Shown here piece after piece: positions 47,947 through 56,913 of a stretch of DNA of 64,000 nt. Position 1 is the stretch's first letter. Every line of letters starts with the position of its first letter. This stretch comes from Halodesulfovibrio spirochaetisodalis (lineage in GTDB: Bacteria; Desulfobacterota; Desulfovibrionia; Desulfovibrionales; Desulfovibrionaceae). The stretch lies in assembly GCF_001672295.1 (NCBI RefSeq), contig NZ_JXMS01000019.1, positions 1 through 64,000 of the forward strand. Reading direction: 5' to 3'. The notes under the pieces were generated by a model. It was given only the letters and a program-made list of their open reading frames with translations, had not been told where the DNA came from and searched no databases. Position numbers and translations under genes: made by a program.

Positions 47947-47985
47947 AAAAAGACCTGACGTGTCTCATGTCAGGTCTTTTTTTTT
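47947..47985 (+). terminator. Terminator of the two-component operon
   Basis: A 13-bp stem (47947-47959 with 47969-47981) has a 9-nt loop and a long T tail. Confidence 0.9.
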
Positions 47986-48082
47986 GTAAAGTGAATGGGA
48001 AAAGAAACATCAAGCGGTGGTGCGAAGTATCACTCAGAAGAGGGCCAGACTAGTGTCAGTTCGCCTGATGTGTGGCTATGTT

Positions 48083-48493
48083 CTATTCCCAGTGTCCGTT
48101 TCGGTATTGCCGAATTTTTGTAACGCGATTTCTTTGAACAACCCGGAATGGCTGCTGCATAACAGACTCTTTTGAATCACCGACAGCCTCATACGTTACT
48201 TTGATGTATTTGAATACGCCAACATATGTTCCTGTTTCTTTATCCTTATGCACTGCGACGTTGATGGTGTCTTTTTTTAAATCGCAGTACGAACGGATCC
48301 ATTTCCCGTTCGGGAGTTTACCTGTTTCTACTTTACCGCCGCAATCAGGCATTTGGCTGCACATAGTGTCGATGTTTTTTGCTGCGTGACTGCGTAGTGT
48401 GTTCTCAAGCTCCTGCTGCGTAACTGCTTTTGATGGTGTATTGAGCAGGGTTGTGACACACGCAATAACAAACAAAACCAGAACCTTTTTCAT
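48083..48493 (-). CDS. Small periplasmic cysteine-containing protein of unknown function
   Basis: 136 residues from ATG 48493, seven bases after AGGAG; the frame is open nine codons earlier without a site. A clean signal peptide (about residues 1-23, ending SKA) precedes a mature part with three cysteines (MCSQMPDCGGK and RSYCDL). A beta-rich C-terminus ends YRNGHWE. I do not recognise the family. Monocistronic. Confidence 0.7.
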   Translation of the reverse strand: MKKVLVLFVIACVTTLLNTPSKAVTQQELENTLRSHAAKNIDTMCSQMPDCGGKVETGKLPNGKWIRSYCDLKKDTINVAVHKDKETGTYVGVFKYIKVTYEAVGDSKESVMQQPFRVVQRNRVTKIRQYRNGHWE

Positions 48494-48598
48494 GTAGATC
48501 TCCTGAAAGATTGATGACAAACCAAATGTTTTTGCTGCGGTAACAAACAGGGGCTACCCGCCGTGGGTATTGTCATTTTCAGTTAGTTGCGCACAAAA

Positions 48599-48629
48599 GC
48601 CCGACAGCCTGAGCTGTCGGGCATTTTTT
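48599..48629. terminator. Hairpin terminator
   Basis: A perfect 10-bp stem (48599-48608 with 48613-48622) has a 4-nt loop. There are six T residues on the plus side and four on the minus side. It lies downstream of the minus-strand OmpA/VWA gene. Confidence 0.8.
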
Positions 48630-48636
48630 GTATGTA

Positions 48637-49650
48637 CTAATTGAGCAGGATGTTAACGCGACGGTTGCATCTGCGTCCTTCTGCTGTTTCGTTAGTGTAT
48701 TCTGGATCAGATTCGCCTTTACCAATCACTTTGATACGATCAGCTGGTACGCCTTTCATAACAAGGTAATTGCGGACGGCTGTTGCACGGCGCAGTGACA
48801 GACCAACATTGTACTTAGCTGTACCGATGGAATCGGTGTGACCGATAACGGTGGTGCAGCTTTCGTTGCACATGATCAGTTTTGCTGCTTGATCAAGAAT
48901 TGCACGTGCTTCTGGGAGGATTTTAGAGGAATCGAAGTGGAAGAGCACGTTGTCAATCTGGATCACATCTTCAACAACTTCAACAGGAGTGTAGAATACG
49001 TCAACCATGAACTCGTTGAATGCTACAGGGTCGTTAAGCAGAGTTTTACCGTCTGCTAATACGGAGCAAGAGTTAAGGTTGAAGAGTTCCATCATGGTCT
49101 CGCTGCCTTTTGCAGTGTCTGCAAAAGATACGAAGTGTACGCAGATGTCAGGGTTGGCATTGTAGAAGCCCATAAGGGATTCAACAGGATCCGGACCCAT
49201 GTTGTTCACGCCGTCAGAAATAAGGATCACAGCACCTTTGCATTCCATTTGGGTTGCCATAGGTGTGAGAAGCTGGAATGCTTCACCGATCTTGGTCCAA
49301 CGTGCGCGGATTTCTTTGTCAGTAGTAATGGAGTTAATAGCTCCTGACATTACGCCTGGATCATACTGTCCGTATGCAACAATAGGTTGGAAAGGAGTGA
49401 AGGTTTGAGCTGCTGCCATCATGCATGGGAATGCAGGCATAGCTTTGTTGATCATCTGTGCCACGTTTTTGGCAAGAACGATCTTTTTCAATCCTGTTTG
49501 CGCTTCGTGCATCATCATGGAGCCAGAGTCGTCAATAAGGAAGTTGAAACTGGCAACTTTAGGTTGAAGGATGAACTCTTGCGCCTGGACTACGGATGTC
49601 GCAAACAACACAAGAGAAAGCGCAATAAGCAATGTTCTCTTAATCGTCAT
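48637..49650 (-). CDS. VWA-OmpA fusion protein of the cell envelope
   Basis: 337 residues. A signal peptide (about 1-23) is followed by a von Willebrand A domain with the metal-binding DDSGS motif (Asp40, Ser42, Ser44) and ILISDGVN, then a C-terminal OmpA peptidoglycan-binding domain (about 225-337) with VIGHTDSIGTAKYNVGLSLRR. There is no beta-barrel, so it is probably periplasmic, bound to peptidoglycan and presenting an adhesion or protein-binding VWA domain. GGAGG lies upstream of the ATG. Monocistronic. Confidence 0.9.
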   Translation of the reverse strand: MTIKRTLLIALSLVLFATSVVQAQEFILQPKVASFNFLIDDSGSMMMHEAQTGLKKIVLAKNVAQMINKAMPAFPCMMAAAQTFTPFQPIVAYGQYDPGVMSGAINSITTDKEIRARWTKIGEAFQLLTPMATQMECKGAVILISDGVNNMGPDPVESLMGFYNANPDICVHFVSFADTAKGSETMMELFNLNSCSVLADGKTLLNDPVAFNEFMVDVFYTPVEVVEDVIQIDNVLFHFDSSKILPEARAILDQAAKLIMCNESCTTVIGHTDSIGTAKYNVGLSLRRATAVRNYLVMKGVPADRIKVIGKGESDPEYTNETAEGRRCNRRVNILLN

Positions 49651-49987
49651 ACTGGTCCCCTCCGGCTAGTATAGTTTTCTGGTTTAGGTCAAAATTATGC
49701 GTGGTCAAGATGTAATATATGGCAACCAGAGGAGTGGGACAAGGATGTTTATGAAACTATGTGCTTATTTTCATAAGAATAATTCGAGTAAAGAAAGTAA
49801 AATGATTTTAGAAAGAAATTTTGCATGCAGATTTTTCCAATAGTGCATTAACTTTTTGTTCAAATATTCGATAGTTAGAGTCTGTTATATTTCACTAAGT
49901 GTTTTTTACGTTCTTTTTAAGAATTATTACGTATAGTTAAAGTAGTGTTTTGATCTAGTATGAAGCGTACTGTAATACAAAGGCAAA
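49651..49987. other. AT-rich intergenic region
   Basis: 337 bp upstream of the VWA-OmpA gene. A TATACT hexamer lies just before the ribosome-binding site, but no matching -35 is found. No gene is seen. Confidence 0.45.
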
Positions 49988-51283
49988 TTACTGGTTTTGC
50001 ATTATATAAAAATCATATCCGTAATATCCTCTATGGGTTCTGTAGAGAGCTATTTCACGGCGGGTGAGCTCCAGAATATCCGCTGCATATGGCTGTTTCA
50101 GCAATTTGGGTGGAAGGGCATTCAGGTGTTTTTCTAATCTGTTGTAGAAGGTGTCCCAATCTTGTTGGCGGAGGGTAAAGGTGCCTTTTAGGTGGTAACC
50201 AGCTTTTTTTATGGCATTAATGTTTGATTTTGTATCCCGCATAGCGGGGTATGCCTCTTTCCAAAAGTTGATCAGATCTTCGCTGCTGGTTTTTTTCAGC
50301 CATACAGCTTCACTTATTACAAGGTAGCCTTTGGAGGTAAGAAACTGCTTCCAGTACGTAAGAGCTGCATCAAACCCCATAATATAGGCTGCACCTTCAG
50401 ACCAGATAATATCAAATTGTTCCGCTTCATATGGCAGTTTTGCCATGTCTTGTTTCTCTGCAGTGATGCGGTTTGTGAGGCCTTCAGCAAGGGCACGTTG
50501 GCGTGTTTCTTCAACAAAAGGAGGGTAAATATCGATGCAGGTGATGTTGGCGTTGCTCATATGGGCGAGATCGACAGTGTTTGCACCGCTGCCGCATCCG
50601 ATATCCAGTAATTTAGGAACGGCTGGTAATTCTGAGCACAAAGTAAAAGCGCGGAGGGTTTCCTCGAAGCTGCCGGGACCTTTTCTCTCAATGTTTTCAT
50701 AGAAGCGGAAAAAAGTGTTCATGAACTCTTCAGATGCCTGCTGGAGTTTTAAGATGGATTGCGGAGCCGCAGCCCATGAGCGGATCATGGCAATTTCTTT
50801 TTCAGGCAGATGCAAATCTTTGAGAAACGAGGCGTGTTCATGAGGATCTGTCCGTTCGAAATCAGTGTGCCATTGGCGCATTTCTTCTGTGCTTAATCCG
50901 GCATCTGCAAACATGGTTGTCCATGCTTCTGTATTTTGAGGGGTAGTTGTCGGCAGGGCAGATTTTTGAAGTAATTCTGCCACAATCCTGTATTGATTTT
51001 GCAGGGAAGCTATCTCTTCATTCAGGCTTTCAAGCCGGTGTTCAAGCACTGTGGCTGTTTCTGATGTTGTTTTGGAACTCAGAATTCGAGCAATGCTCTT
51101 TAAGCTTAAACCTGTTTTTCGATACATGCAGATTCGACGTAGTGTTTCTGCGTCGTTGTCTGTGTAGTAGCGATAAGCACCTTTAGTATGGTGGGAAGGG
51201 GAGAGAAGGCCAATGGAATCATAATAGAGGAGTGTACTTCTGGATAAGCCAAATTTTTTGGCAAGTCTGCCGACTGTATACAT
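49988..51283 (-). CDS. MerR-type regulator fused to a SAM-dependent methyltransferase
   Basis: A 431-residue protein. The N-terminal MerR winged helix (about 1-70, YTVGRLAKKFGLSRSTLLYY) and dimerisation helix (about 75-110) are joined through a helical middle region (about 115-215) to a class I methyltransferase. Its SAM motif is LLDIGCGSG (Asp227-Gly233). Normally MerR effector domains bind a ligand; here the effector is an enzyme, suggesting that SAM or a methylated small molecule sets transcription. AAGG lies upstream of the ATG. It follows the GNAT gene by 18 bp in one operon. Confidence 0.92.
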   Translation of the reverse strand: MYTVGRLAKKFGLSRSTLLYYDSIGLLSPSHHTKGAYRYYTDNDAETLRRICMYRKTGLSLKSIARILSSKTTSETATVLEHRLESLNEEIASLQNQYRIVAELLQKSALPTTTPQNTEAWTTMFADAGLSTEEMRQWHTDFERTDPHEHASFLKDLHLPEKEIAMIRSWAAAPQSILKLQQASEEFMNTFFRFYENIERKGPGSFEETLRAFTLCSELPAVPKLLDIGCGSGANTVDLAHMSNANITCIDIYPPFVEETRQRALAEGLTNRITAEKQDMAKLPYEAEQFDIIWSEGAAYIMGFDAALTYWKQFLTSKGYLVISEAVWLKKTSSEDLINFWKEAYPAMRDTKSNINAIKKAGYHLKGTFTLRQQDWDTFYNRLEKHLNALPPKLLKQPYAADILELTRREIALYRTHRGYYGYDFYIMQNQ

Positions 51284-51301
51284 AGTAATCGCCTTGGTTA
51301 A

Positions 51302-51841
51302 TTATTCGCGCCAGTGCTCCGGCTGGTTCAATATGTCAGAAACAACGACTGTCCCTGATATTGTTGCTGGGTTTGTGTTGTCTAATACCTGCATCATCCA
51401 TGCATCCCGATGCTTTTCAGGGATGGGATATGGAGCATCTATAGCGCGTGGATAAACAGGAGCAAAACCGTATTTAGGGTAATACCCGGGGTGACCGAGG
51501 ACAAAGACAATACTGACGCCCTCTTTTTGTAACCTTTTCAGGCCTTCTTGTATCAGTTTGCCACCGATGCCTTGGCTCTGGGCCTTGGGCACAACTGCAA
51601 GAGGTGCCAGGATAGAAGCTTTTATTTTAGTGTCGCCTATCATGACGGATGTGAACAAAATATGCCCAACTGCTTCGTCCCCATCAAAAGCTAACAGGGA
51701 AAGCCTTGGTTCAGCGGTTGGGTCATTTAGTAAATCCTTAACCAACTCTGCCTCTTTGTTATATCCAAAAGCCTCTTCCTCAACACGCATGATTTCTGAA
51801 AGATCACTGTGCTCCGTTTTTCTAATACTGATATTCATCAT
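51302..51841 (-). CDS. GNAT-family N-acetyltransferase (YhbS-like)
   Basis: A 179-residue protein with the acetyl-CoA-binding block LAVVPKAQSQGIGGKLIQEG and the following VFVLGHPGYYPKYGFAP, typical of the YhbS-like group of GNATs. It acetylates an unknown amine. It is the first gene of a two-gene operon with the MerR-methyltransferase gene, so both may modify or detoxify the same compound (inference). AAGGA lies upstream of the ATG pair at 51841/51838. Confidence 0.9.
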   Translation of the reverse strand: MMNISIRKTEHSDLSEIMRVEEEAFGYNKEAELVKDLLNDPTAEPRLSLLAFDGDEAVGHILFTSVMIGDTKIKASILAPLAVVPKAQSQGIGGKLIQEGLKRLQKEGVSIVFVLGHPGYYPKYGFAPVYPRAIDAPYPIPEKHRDAWMMQVLDNTNPATISGTVVVSDILNQPEHWRE

Positions 51842-51901
51842 TTAATCCTTATCTAGTTTGAAGGTGAGAAGCGTCCCGCTACTTTCCTAACGATGGGTAA
51901 G

Positions 51902-51931
51902 GTCTAAAGTATGAAGTTATAGACAGGTCAA
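51902..51931 (-). promoter_or_regulatory. Candidate MerR-type promoter/operator of the GNAT-methyltransferase operon
   Basis: A 23-bp imperfect palindrome (51902-51908 with 51918-51924, 6 of 7 pairs) lies immediately downstream of a TTGACC -35 box (51926-51931, minus strand). A TTTAGA or TAGACC -10 would fall 17-19 bp further on. MerR proteins characteristically bind a dyad inside such a spacer. It lies about 60 bp upstream of the GNAT start. Confidence 0.45.
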
Positions 51932-52145
51932 CAGCATTACGTTTTTTTATAGTTAGGAGCTAAGGATATTGATTGTATTCTTTATTTGTAATTTCTCATA
52001 GTTTTGAATGAGTTGATATCGTACCCCTCTCTGTCTGAGTCATTACCCAAAAAAAATGGAAACGGCTGGCGGTAAACCCTGTTGAAATGTTTCCTCAGAG
52101 CCGCCCGAAGTGCATGCCAATGGTAAGAGCCACGGTTAAAATATC

Positions 52146-52177
52146 AAAAAAAAGACCGCCTCAAAGAGACGGTCTTT
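52146..52177 (-). terminator. Terminator of the glycine cleavage operon
   Basis: A 12-bp stem with one mismatch (52151-52162 with 52166-52177) has a 3-nt loop and is followed on the minus strand by eight or more T residues. It lies just after the lpd stop. Confidence 0.85.
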
Positions 52178-52193
52178 CGTGTGTTGTGTTTTT

Positions 52194-53555
52194 TTATGCA
52201 GGCTTGCGCGGTGCAATCAGAGCCATTTCCAAGGCTTCGTCAAGCGTTGGGTGCGCCCAGATGATGGAGTGTACATCTTTCAGTGACCATTGTTGCTTAA
52301 CCATGATGGTTGCGCCGGTTACAAGGTGGGATACCCCGTGACCGATAGCAACGATGCCGTGCACCTTGTTTTCAACCCACAGTACTTTTACAAATCCTTG
52401 GGTAGAGCCATAGGACTGTGCGATGGAGTTTGCTACAAGCATGGCTGTAGATGTTTCTACGGTATGGCCTGCTTTCTGTAGTTCTGCAGTATTCGGACCT
52501 ACACGCATTACTTCTGTATGACCGTAGATACATGCCGGCATAGGGCCGGACTCGTATGCTGCGGTAGTTTTACCGCTCGCATGGTCTACAGCGTAGCAAG
52601 CCTGATGGTCTGCTGCATGTGCCAGCAGGGTTCTACCGTTAACGTCACCGATTGCGTAGATGTTCTCTGCTGCAAGCAGATGATCATCTGTGGTGATCCA
52701 TCCTGCGCCTACACATTCAATACCGGCAGCCGCTGCATTAAGCTCCTGAGAGGCAGGAGTTCTTCCTGCAGCCATAAGTGCTTTGTCAGCAGTTAATGTC
52801 TCGCCGGATTCGAATGTCAGGACAGCATTACCGTCAACTGTTTTGAGGCTCTGTACTTTTTCACCAGTACGGATGCCCCATTTCTCACGCTTAAGGATTT
52901 TACGGAATGTATCACCAACATCCGGATCTTCGCTTGGCGCAAGGTTAGGCAATGCTTCTACAATGGTGATTTTAGTGCCGAGGCGGCTGAAAAAATCACC
53001 CATTTCGAGACCGATTGCGCCTGCACCTACGATGATAAGAGACTCAGGAGCCTCTGTCAGCGTAAGGACGTGGGATGAGTTGAGAACGCAATCTCCATCC
53101 GGTTCCAGTCCCGGAAAAGCGGAAGGCATGGAGCCGGTGGCAATAATCAGCTTTTTAAATGTAACCTCAGTAGAGCCTTCATCGTTGGTTACGGTGATGG
53201 CAGTAGGAGAACTGAACGCAGCAGTGCCTTTAAGGATATCTACGCCCAAGCTGATAAGTTGTTTTTCTGCAGCAGAGCGAGTGCCTTTAATGAAGCGGTC
53301 TTTTTTCTGCACCAGAGACGGCAGAGAAAAGTCGAGGCTTCCTGTGACAGTTTTCGCTTTTACCTGTGTATGCAGCAGCGGGCTTGCCGCTGTTGCACCA
53401 AGGAACATCTTAGTAGGGATACAACCCCAGTTAAGGCATGTTCCACCAATATCGGATTTTTCTACAAGTGCGGTTTTCAGTCCGGCTGTTGCTGCTCGAG
53501 TGGCAGCTTTAAGCCCGCCCGGACCGGAACCCACTACAATCAGATCATACATCAT
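52194..53555 (-). CDS. lpdA: Dihydrolipoyl dehydrogenase
   Basis: A 453-residue flavoprotein with the FAD motif VVGSGPGGLKAA and the redox-active disulfide GGTCLNWGC (Cys40, Cys45). It also has the NAD motif VGAGAIGLEMG and the C-terminal HGVSHLVT and AHPTLDEA active-site block. As the L-protein it reoxidises the lipoyl arm of GcvH. It overlaps gcvPB by 11 bp and is the last gene of the operon. Confidence 0.95.
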   Translation of the reverse strand: MMYDLIVVGSGPGGLKAATRAATAGLKTALVEKSDIGGTCLNWGCIPTKMFLGATAASPLLHTQVKAKTVTGSLDFSLPSLVQKKDRFIKGTRSAAEKQLISLGVDILKGTAAFSSPTAITVTNDEGSTEVTFKKLIIATGSMPSAFPGLEPDGDCVLNSSHVLTLTEAPESLIIVGAGAIGLEMGDFFSRLGTKITIVEALPNLAPSEDPDVGDTFRKILKREKWGIRTGEKVQSLKTVDGNAVLTFESGETLTADKALMAAGRTPASQELNAAAAGIECVGAGWITTDDHLLAAENIYAIGDVNGRTLLAHAADHQACYAVDHASGKTTAAYESGPMPACIYGHTEVMRVGPNTAELQKAGHTVETSTAMLVANSIAQSYGSTQGFVKVLWVENKVHGIVAIGHGVSHLVTGATIMVKQQWSLKDVHSIIWAHPTLDEALEMALIAPRKPA

Positions 53556-54993
53556 CGGTCAACACCATTTCACGCGCAGCCTTTGTTTCGTCAAGGCGGC
53601 GAACAGGGGTATTGCGAGGTGCTTCCAGAAGAGACTGCGGATCTGTTTTTGCAGATTCAAGAATTTCAATAAGGTCATCAAGGAAGATATCGAGAGTTTC
53701 CTTGCTTTCAGTTTCAGTAGGCTCAAACATCATGCATTCTTTTACAATAAGCGGGAAGTAGATGGTAGGAGCGTGGTGTCCTTTTTCCAGCAACGCTTTT
53801 GCAATATCGAGAGCACGTACGCCGCATTCAGACTGCTGATTGCAAGCTGAAGCTACGAATTCGTGCATGCAGATGCGGTTGTACGGAATGTGCATATGGT
53901 TTTCTAAACGCTTACGCATGTAGTTAGCGTTCAGAACCGCACGTTCTGTAGCTTGGGTGAGTCCTTCACCGCCAAGGCGGAGCATGTATGCAAATGCTTT
54001 GAGCATTACAGAGAAGCTGCCGTAGAACGGAGATATATGTCCGATGGACTTTGGATTGTCCGTATCAAGGTAGAATGAGCCGTCTGCTGCTTTGGCTGGA
54101 CGATGGTTCGGCAAGTATGGCTCAAGGCGGGCACAAACACCGACAGGACCGGCGCCCGGGCCACCGCCGCCGTGCGGGGTAGCAAGGGTTTTGTGTACGT
54201 TGAGGTGTACTACGTCGAATCCGACATCACCGATACGCATTTTACCCATAATCGCGTTAAAGTTTGCACCGTCATAGTAAAGGAGTGCGTCAACTTTACG
54301 TAATTTTTTTACAATCTGTGGAAGATGGCTTTCAAACAGGCCGAGTGTGTTCGGACATGTCATCATAACGCCAGCTACATCTTCATCAAGAGCAGCTTCA
54401 AGTGCTTCAGGGTCTACGATGCCGTCTTTGGATTCGATGTTAACAACTTCGTAGCCGGCAAGCACCGCTGATGCAGGGTTGGTACCGTGTGCAGCGTCAG
54501 GGCAAATAATTTTGGTTTTCTTGTTGCCCTTGTCTTTGTGGTACGCAGCAATAATGAGTGCACCTGTAAGCTCGCCGTTGGCGCCTGCCATTGGCTGGGA
54601 TGTGAAAGCATCCATGCCGGTAAGTTCGCAGAGCATTTTTTCTGCTTCATACATGGCTTCCAGACAACCTTGAGTGTACTGGGTGCCTTTAGGAAGCTGT
54701 GGCAGTGCTGGGTGTGGGGATGTGAATCCTGGCAGTGCTGCCACATACTCTGTGAATTTCGGGTTGTACTTCATAGTACAGGAGCCGAGCGGGTAGAAGT
54801 TGGTATCAACACCGTAGTTGAGTGTGCTCAGCTTGGTGAAATGACGAACAACATCAAGTTCACTGACTTCAGGTAAGGCAGGGCGTTTGGCGCGCATGAG
54901 CTCTTTCGGAAGAAAACGCTCAGCACGTTCTTCCGGCATTGGCGGCAGACATGCGGTACGACCCTGAACGGATTGGGAAAAGATGGTTTTCAT
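53545..54993 (-). CDS. gcvPB: Glycine dehydrogenase (decarboxylating) subunit 2
   Basis: 482 residues. The pyridoxal phosphate lysine lies in HLNVHKTLATPHGGGG (Lys268), as in the P-protein C-terminal half. Together with GcvPA it decarboxylates glycine and transfers the aminomethyl group to lipoyl-GcvH. The two-subunit P-protein is common in anaerobes. The start codon overlaps the gcvPA stop. Confidence 0.95.
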   Translation of the reverse strand: MKTIFSQSVQGRTACLPPMPEERAERFLPKELMRAKRPALPEVSELDVVRHFTKLSTLNYGVDTNFYPLGSCTMKYNPKFTEYVAALPGFTSPHPALPQLPKGTQYTQGCLEAMYEAEKMLCELTGMDAFTSQPMAGANGELTGALIIAAYHKDKGNKKTKIICPDAAHGTNPASAVLAGYEVVNIESKDGIVDPEALEAALDEDVAGVMMTCPNTLGLFESHLPQIVKKLRKVDALLYYDGANFNAIMGKMRIGDVGFDVVHLNVHKTLATPHGGGGPGAGPVGVCARLEPYLPNHRPAKAADGSFYLDTDNPKSIGHISPFYGSFSVMLKAFAYMLRLGGEGLTQATERAVLNANYMRKRLENHMHIPYNRICMHEFVASACNQQSECGVRALDIAKALLEKGHHAPTIYFPLIVKECMMFEPTETESKETLDIFLDDLIEILESAKTDPQSLLEAPRNTPVRRLDETKAAREMVLTDDV

Positions 54994-56327
54994 TAGAGAA
55001 TACCTCCCAACAGTTCGGTGAATACACCAATCTGTTCAAATGAGTGCAGCTCAGTACAGGCAACGAGGAGAACATCATCCATGCCCTCGTAGTAACGTCC
55101 GACAGGGAAACCGGTAACAAACCCTTTTTCCATAAGTGCCTCAATAGCTTCTTCAGCTTTGATCGGCAGGCGGATGGCAAATTCGTTACCAAATGGCGCA
55201 GCGTTCAGCAGTTCAACCCCTTCGATCATGGTCAGACGATCTGCAAGGTAATGCGCGCGCTCCATGCTTAATTCCGCAGTACGGATAAGCCCTTCAGGGC
55301 CTAGCAGGGACATGTGAATAAGGGCGCGGAGTGCGCACAGAGCCTGGTTGGAGCAGATGTTGGAAGTCGCTTTTGCACGACGGATATGCTGCTCACGAGC
55401 TTGCAGGGTGAGTACGTAGCCTGTTTTTCCGTCAACATCTTCTGTACGGCCGACAACACGGCCAGGAATCTGGCGAAGAAGTTTCTTGGTGCAGGACATG
55501 ACGCCGAGGTACGGGCCACCGAAAGCAAGAGGCTGTCCAAGGCTTTGTGCTTCTGCAACTGCAATATCAGCACCCATTTCTCCAGGAGTTTTCATGACAG
55601 ACTGCATGACCGGATAAACGGAGATAATGCCGAGTGCTTTGTTTGCGTGTGCATGTTCAAACAGTTCGGTAAAGTCTTGAACATTACCGAAGAAGTTCGG
55701 GTTCTGCACAACTACACCGGCGCATTCGCCGTCGATTGCTGCTTTGAGGCCTTCCATGTCGGATAAGCCGTCTTTGTGCGGTACTACAACAATATTGATA
55801 TCGATATTGTCGGAGTAGGTGTCCAGCATTTCACGGTAAATCGGGCTGACACATTCATCAACAACGATTTTGTTGCGCTTGCGACCTGCACGCACAGCCA
55901 TCATGACTGCTTCGAAAATAGCGGTACCACCGTCATACACAGAGGCGTTGGCAGCATCCATTTCAAGCAGACGGCAAACAGCTGTCTGGAATTCAAAAAT
56001 AGCCTGAAGAGTACCCTGTGAGGATTCTGGCTGATACGGAGTGTACGCAGTGTAGAACTCACCACGACCTATAAGGTTGTCAATCGCTTTCGGGATGTAG
56101 TGGTTGTAAAATCCGGCACCGAGAAAGCTTACGAGGTCAGTTTTGTTCTTGCCTGCAAGCTGTTCAAGATAGGTGCAAGCTTCCATTTCGCTCAACCCCT
56201 GAGGGAGGTCAAAGCTTTTTGGACGCATATCTGCCGGGATGTCAACAAACAGGTCTTCAATGGTTCTGACGCCGATAACGTCGAGCATTGCCTGAACTTC
56301 ATCAGAAGTATGCGGAGTAAACGGCAT
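54993..56327 (-). CDS. gcvPA: Glycine dehydrogenase (decarboxylating) subunit 1
   Basis: 444 residues, the N-terminal half of the P-protein. Early blocks FLGAGFYNHYIPK and FYTAYTPYQPESSQG and the later SNICSNQALCALRA are family hallmarks. It forms the heterotetrameric P-protein with GcvPB. It starts 15 bp after gcvH and overlaps gcvPB at its end. Confidence 0.95.
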   Translation of the reverse strand: MPFTPHTSDEVQAMLDVIGVRTIEDLFVDIPADMRPKSFDLPQGLSEMEACTYLEQLAGKNKTDLVSFLGAGFYNHYIPKAIDNLIGRGEFYTAYTPYQPESSQGTLQAIFEFQTAVCRLLEMDAANASVYDGGTAIFEAVMMAVRAGRKRNKIVVDECVSPIYREMLDTYSDNIDINIVVVPHKDGLSDMEGLKAAIDGECAGVVVQNPNFFGNVQDFTELFEHAHANKALGIISVYPVMQSVMKTPGEMGADIAVAEAQSLGQPLAFGGPYLGVMSCTKKLLRQIPGRVVGRTEDVDGKTGYVLTLQAREQHIRRAKATSNICSNQALCALRALIHMSLLGPEGLIRTAELSMERAHYLADRLTMIEGVELLNAAPFGNEFAIRLPIKAEEAIEALMEKGFVTGFPVGRYYEGMDDVLLVACTELHSFEQIGVFTELLGGIL

Positions 56328-56342
56328 AGTGCCTCCTTTTTT

Positions 56343-56726
56343 CTAGTGTGCTTCGCTAGCTACCAGCTCTTCATATTCAGAAGCAGAAAGGAGACCTTCC
56401 GGTTCGCCGGAGAGTTTAACCTTAATGAGCCAGCCACCTTCAAAAGGAGATTCGTTTACTTTTTCCGGAGCATCTTCGAGCTCTTCGTTAACAGCGATGA
56501 TTTCGCCACCTACTGGAATGTAGAGTTCACTTGCAGCCTTAACAGATTCGATGGAACCCATTTCATCACCAACGTCCAGTGTGTCGCCAACTTCTGGAAG
56601 TTCTACAAAAGTGATGTCGCCAAGCTGTTCCTGAGCAAAGCTGGTAATGCCGATGACAGCTTCGTCACCTTCAACTTTAGTCCATTCGTGGCTTTTGCTG
56701 TAAAAAATGTTTTCTGGGTAGGCCAT
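56343..56726 (-). CDS. gcvH: Glycine cleavage system H protein
   Basis: 127 residues with the lipoylation site [13 protein letters not shown] (Lys63). It carries the aminomethyl group between P-, T- and L-proteins. The ATG has an AGGAGG site. First gene of gcvH-gcvPA-gcvPB-lpdA; no glycine riboswitch was recognised in the 120-bp leader, and no gcvT is in the window. Confidence 0.96.
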   Translation of the reverse strand: MAYPENIFYSKSHEWTKVEGDEAVIGITSFAQEQLGDITFVELPEVGDTLDVGDEMGSIESVKAASELYIPVGGEIIAVNEELEDAPEKVNESPFEGGWLIKVKLSGEPEGLLSASEYEELVASEAH

Positions 56727-56842
56727 TGGAGTCCTCCTGAAAAGGTTGTGTTGTTGTGTGGATATGGTTTGTTTGTCTTGTTATGACAGAATAAAAGTGT
56801 CTAACAGATACTTGCGTCATAAGTCTAATTTGAAGGAAAAAC

Positions 56843-56886
56843 AATGGCCAGATCACATAAAATGTTGGATCTGGCCATTTTTTTTA
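56843..56886. terminator. Bidirectional terminator after the response regulator gene
   Basis: A perfect 12-bp stem (56843-56854 with 56868-56879) has a 13-nt loop; T8 on the plus side and T5 on the minus side. It ends the minus-strand response regulator transcript upstream of gcvH. Confidence 0.88.
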
Positions 56887-56913
56887 TCAAAAATTGATGG
56901 ATTGAGCGCTCTC

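Larger units (their letters stand above)
51842..52193. other. Intergenic region upstream of the GNAT operon
   Basis: 352 bp. It holds the candidate MerR operator at 51902-51924 and, at the far side, the lpd terminator at 52146. The part between them shows nothing recognisable. Confidence 0.6.

Noticed and set aside
52783..53850. 355-codon open frame antisense to lpdA and gcvPB
   Set aside because: Shadow of two well-conserved genes; no recognisable product or translation signal.
56727..56842. Glycine riboswitch before gcvH
   Set aside because: Looked for because such operons often have one; no tandem aptamer pattern and too little space.
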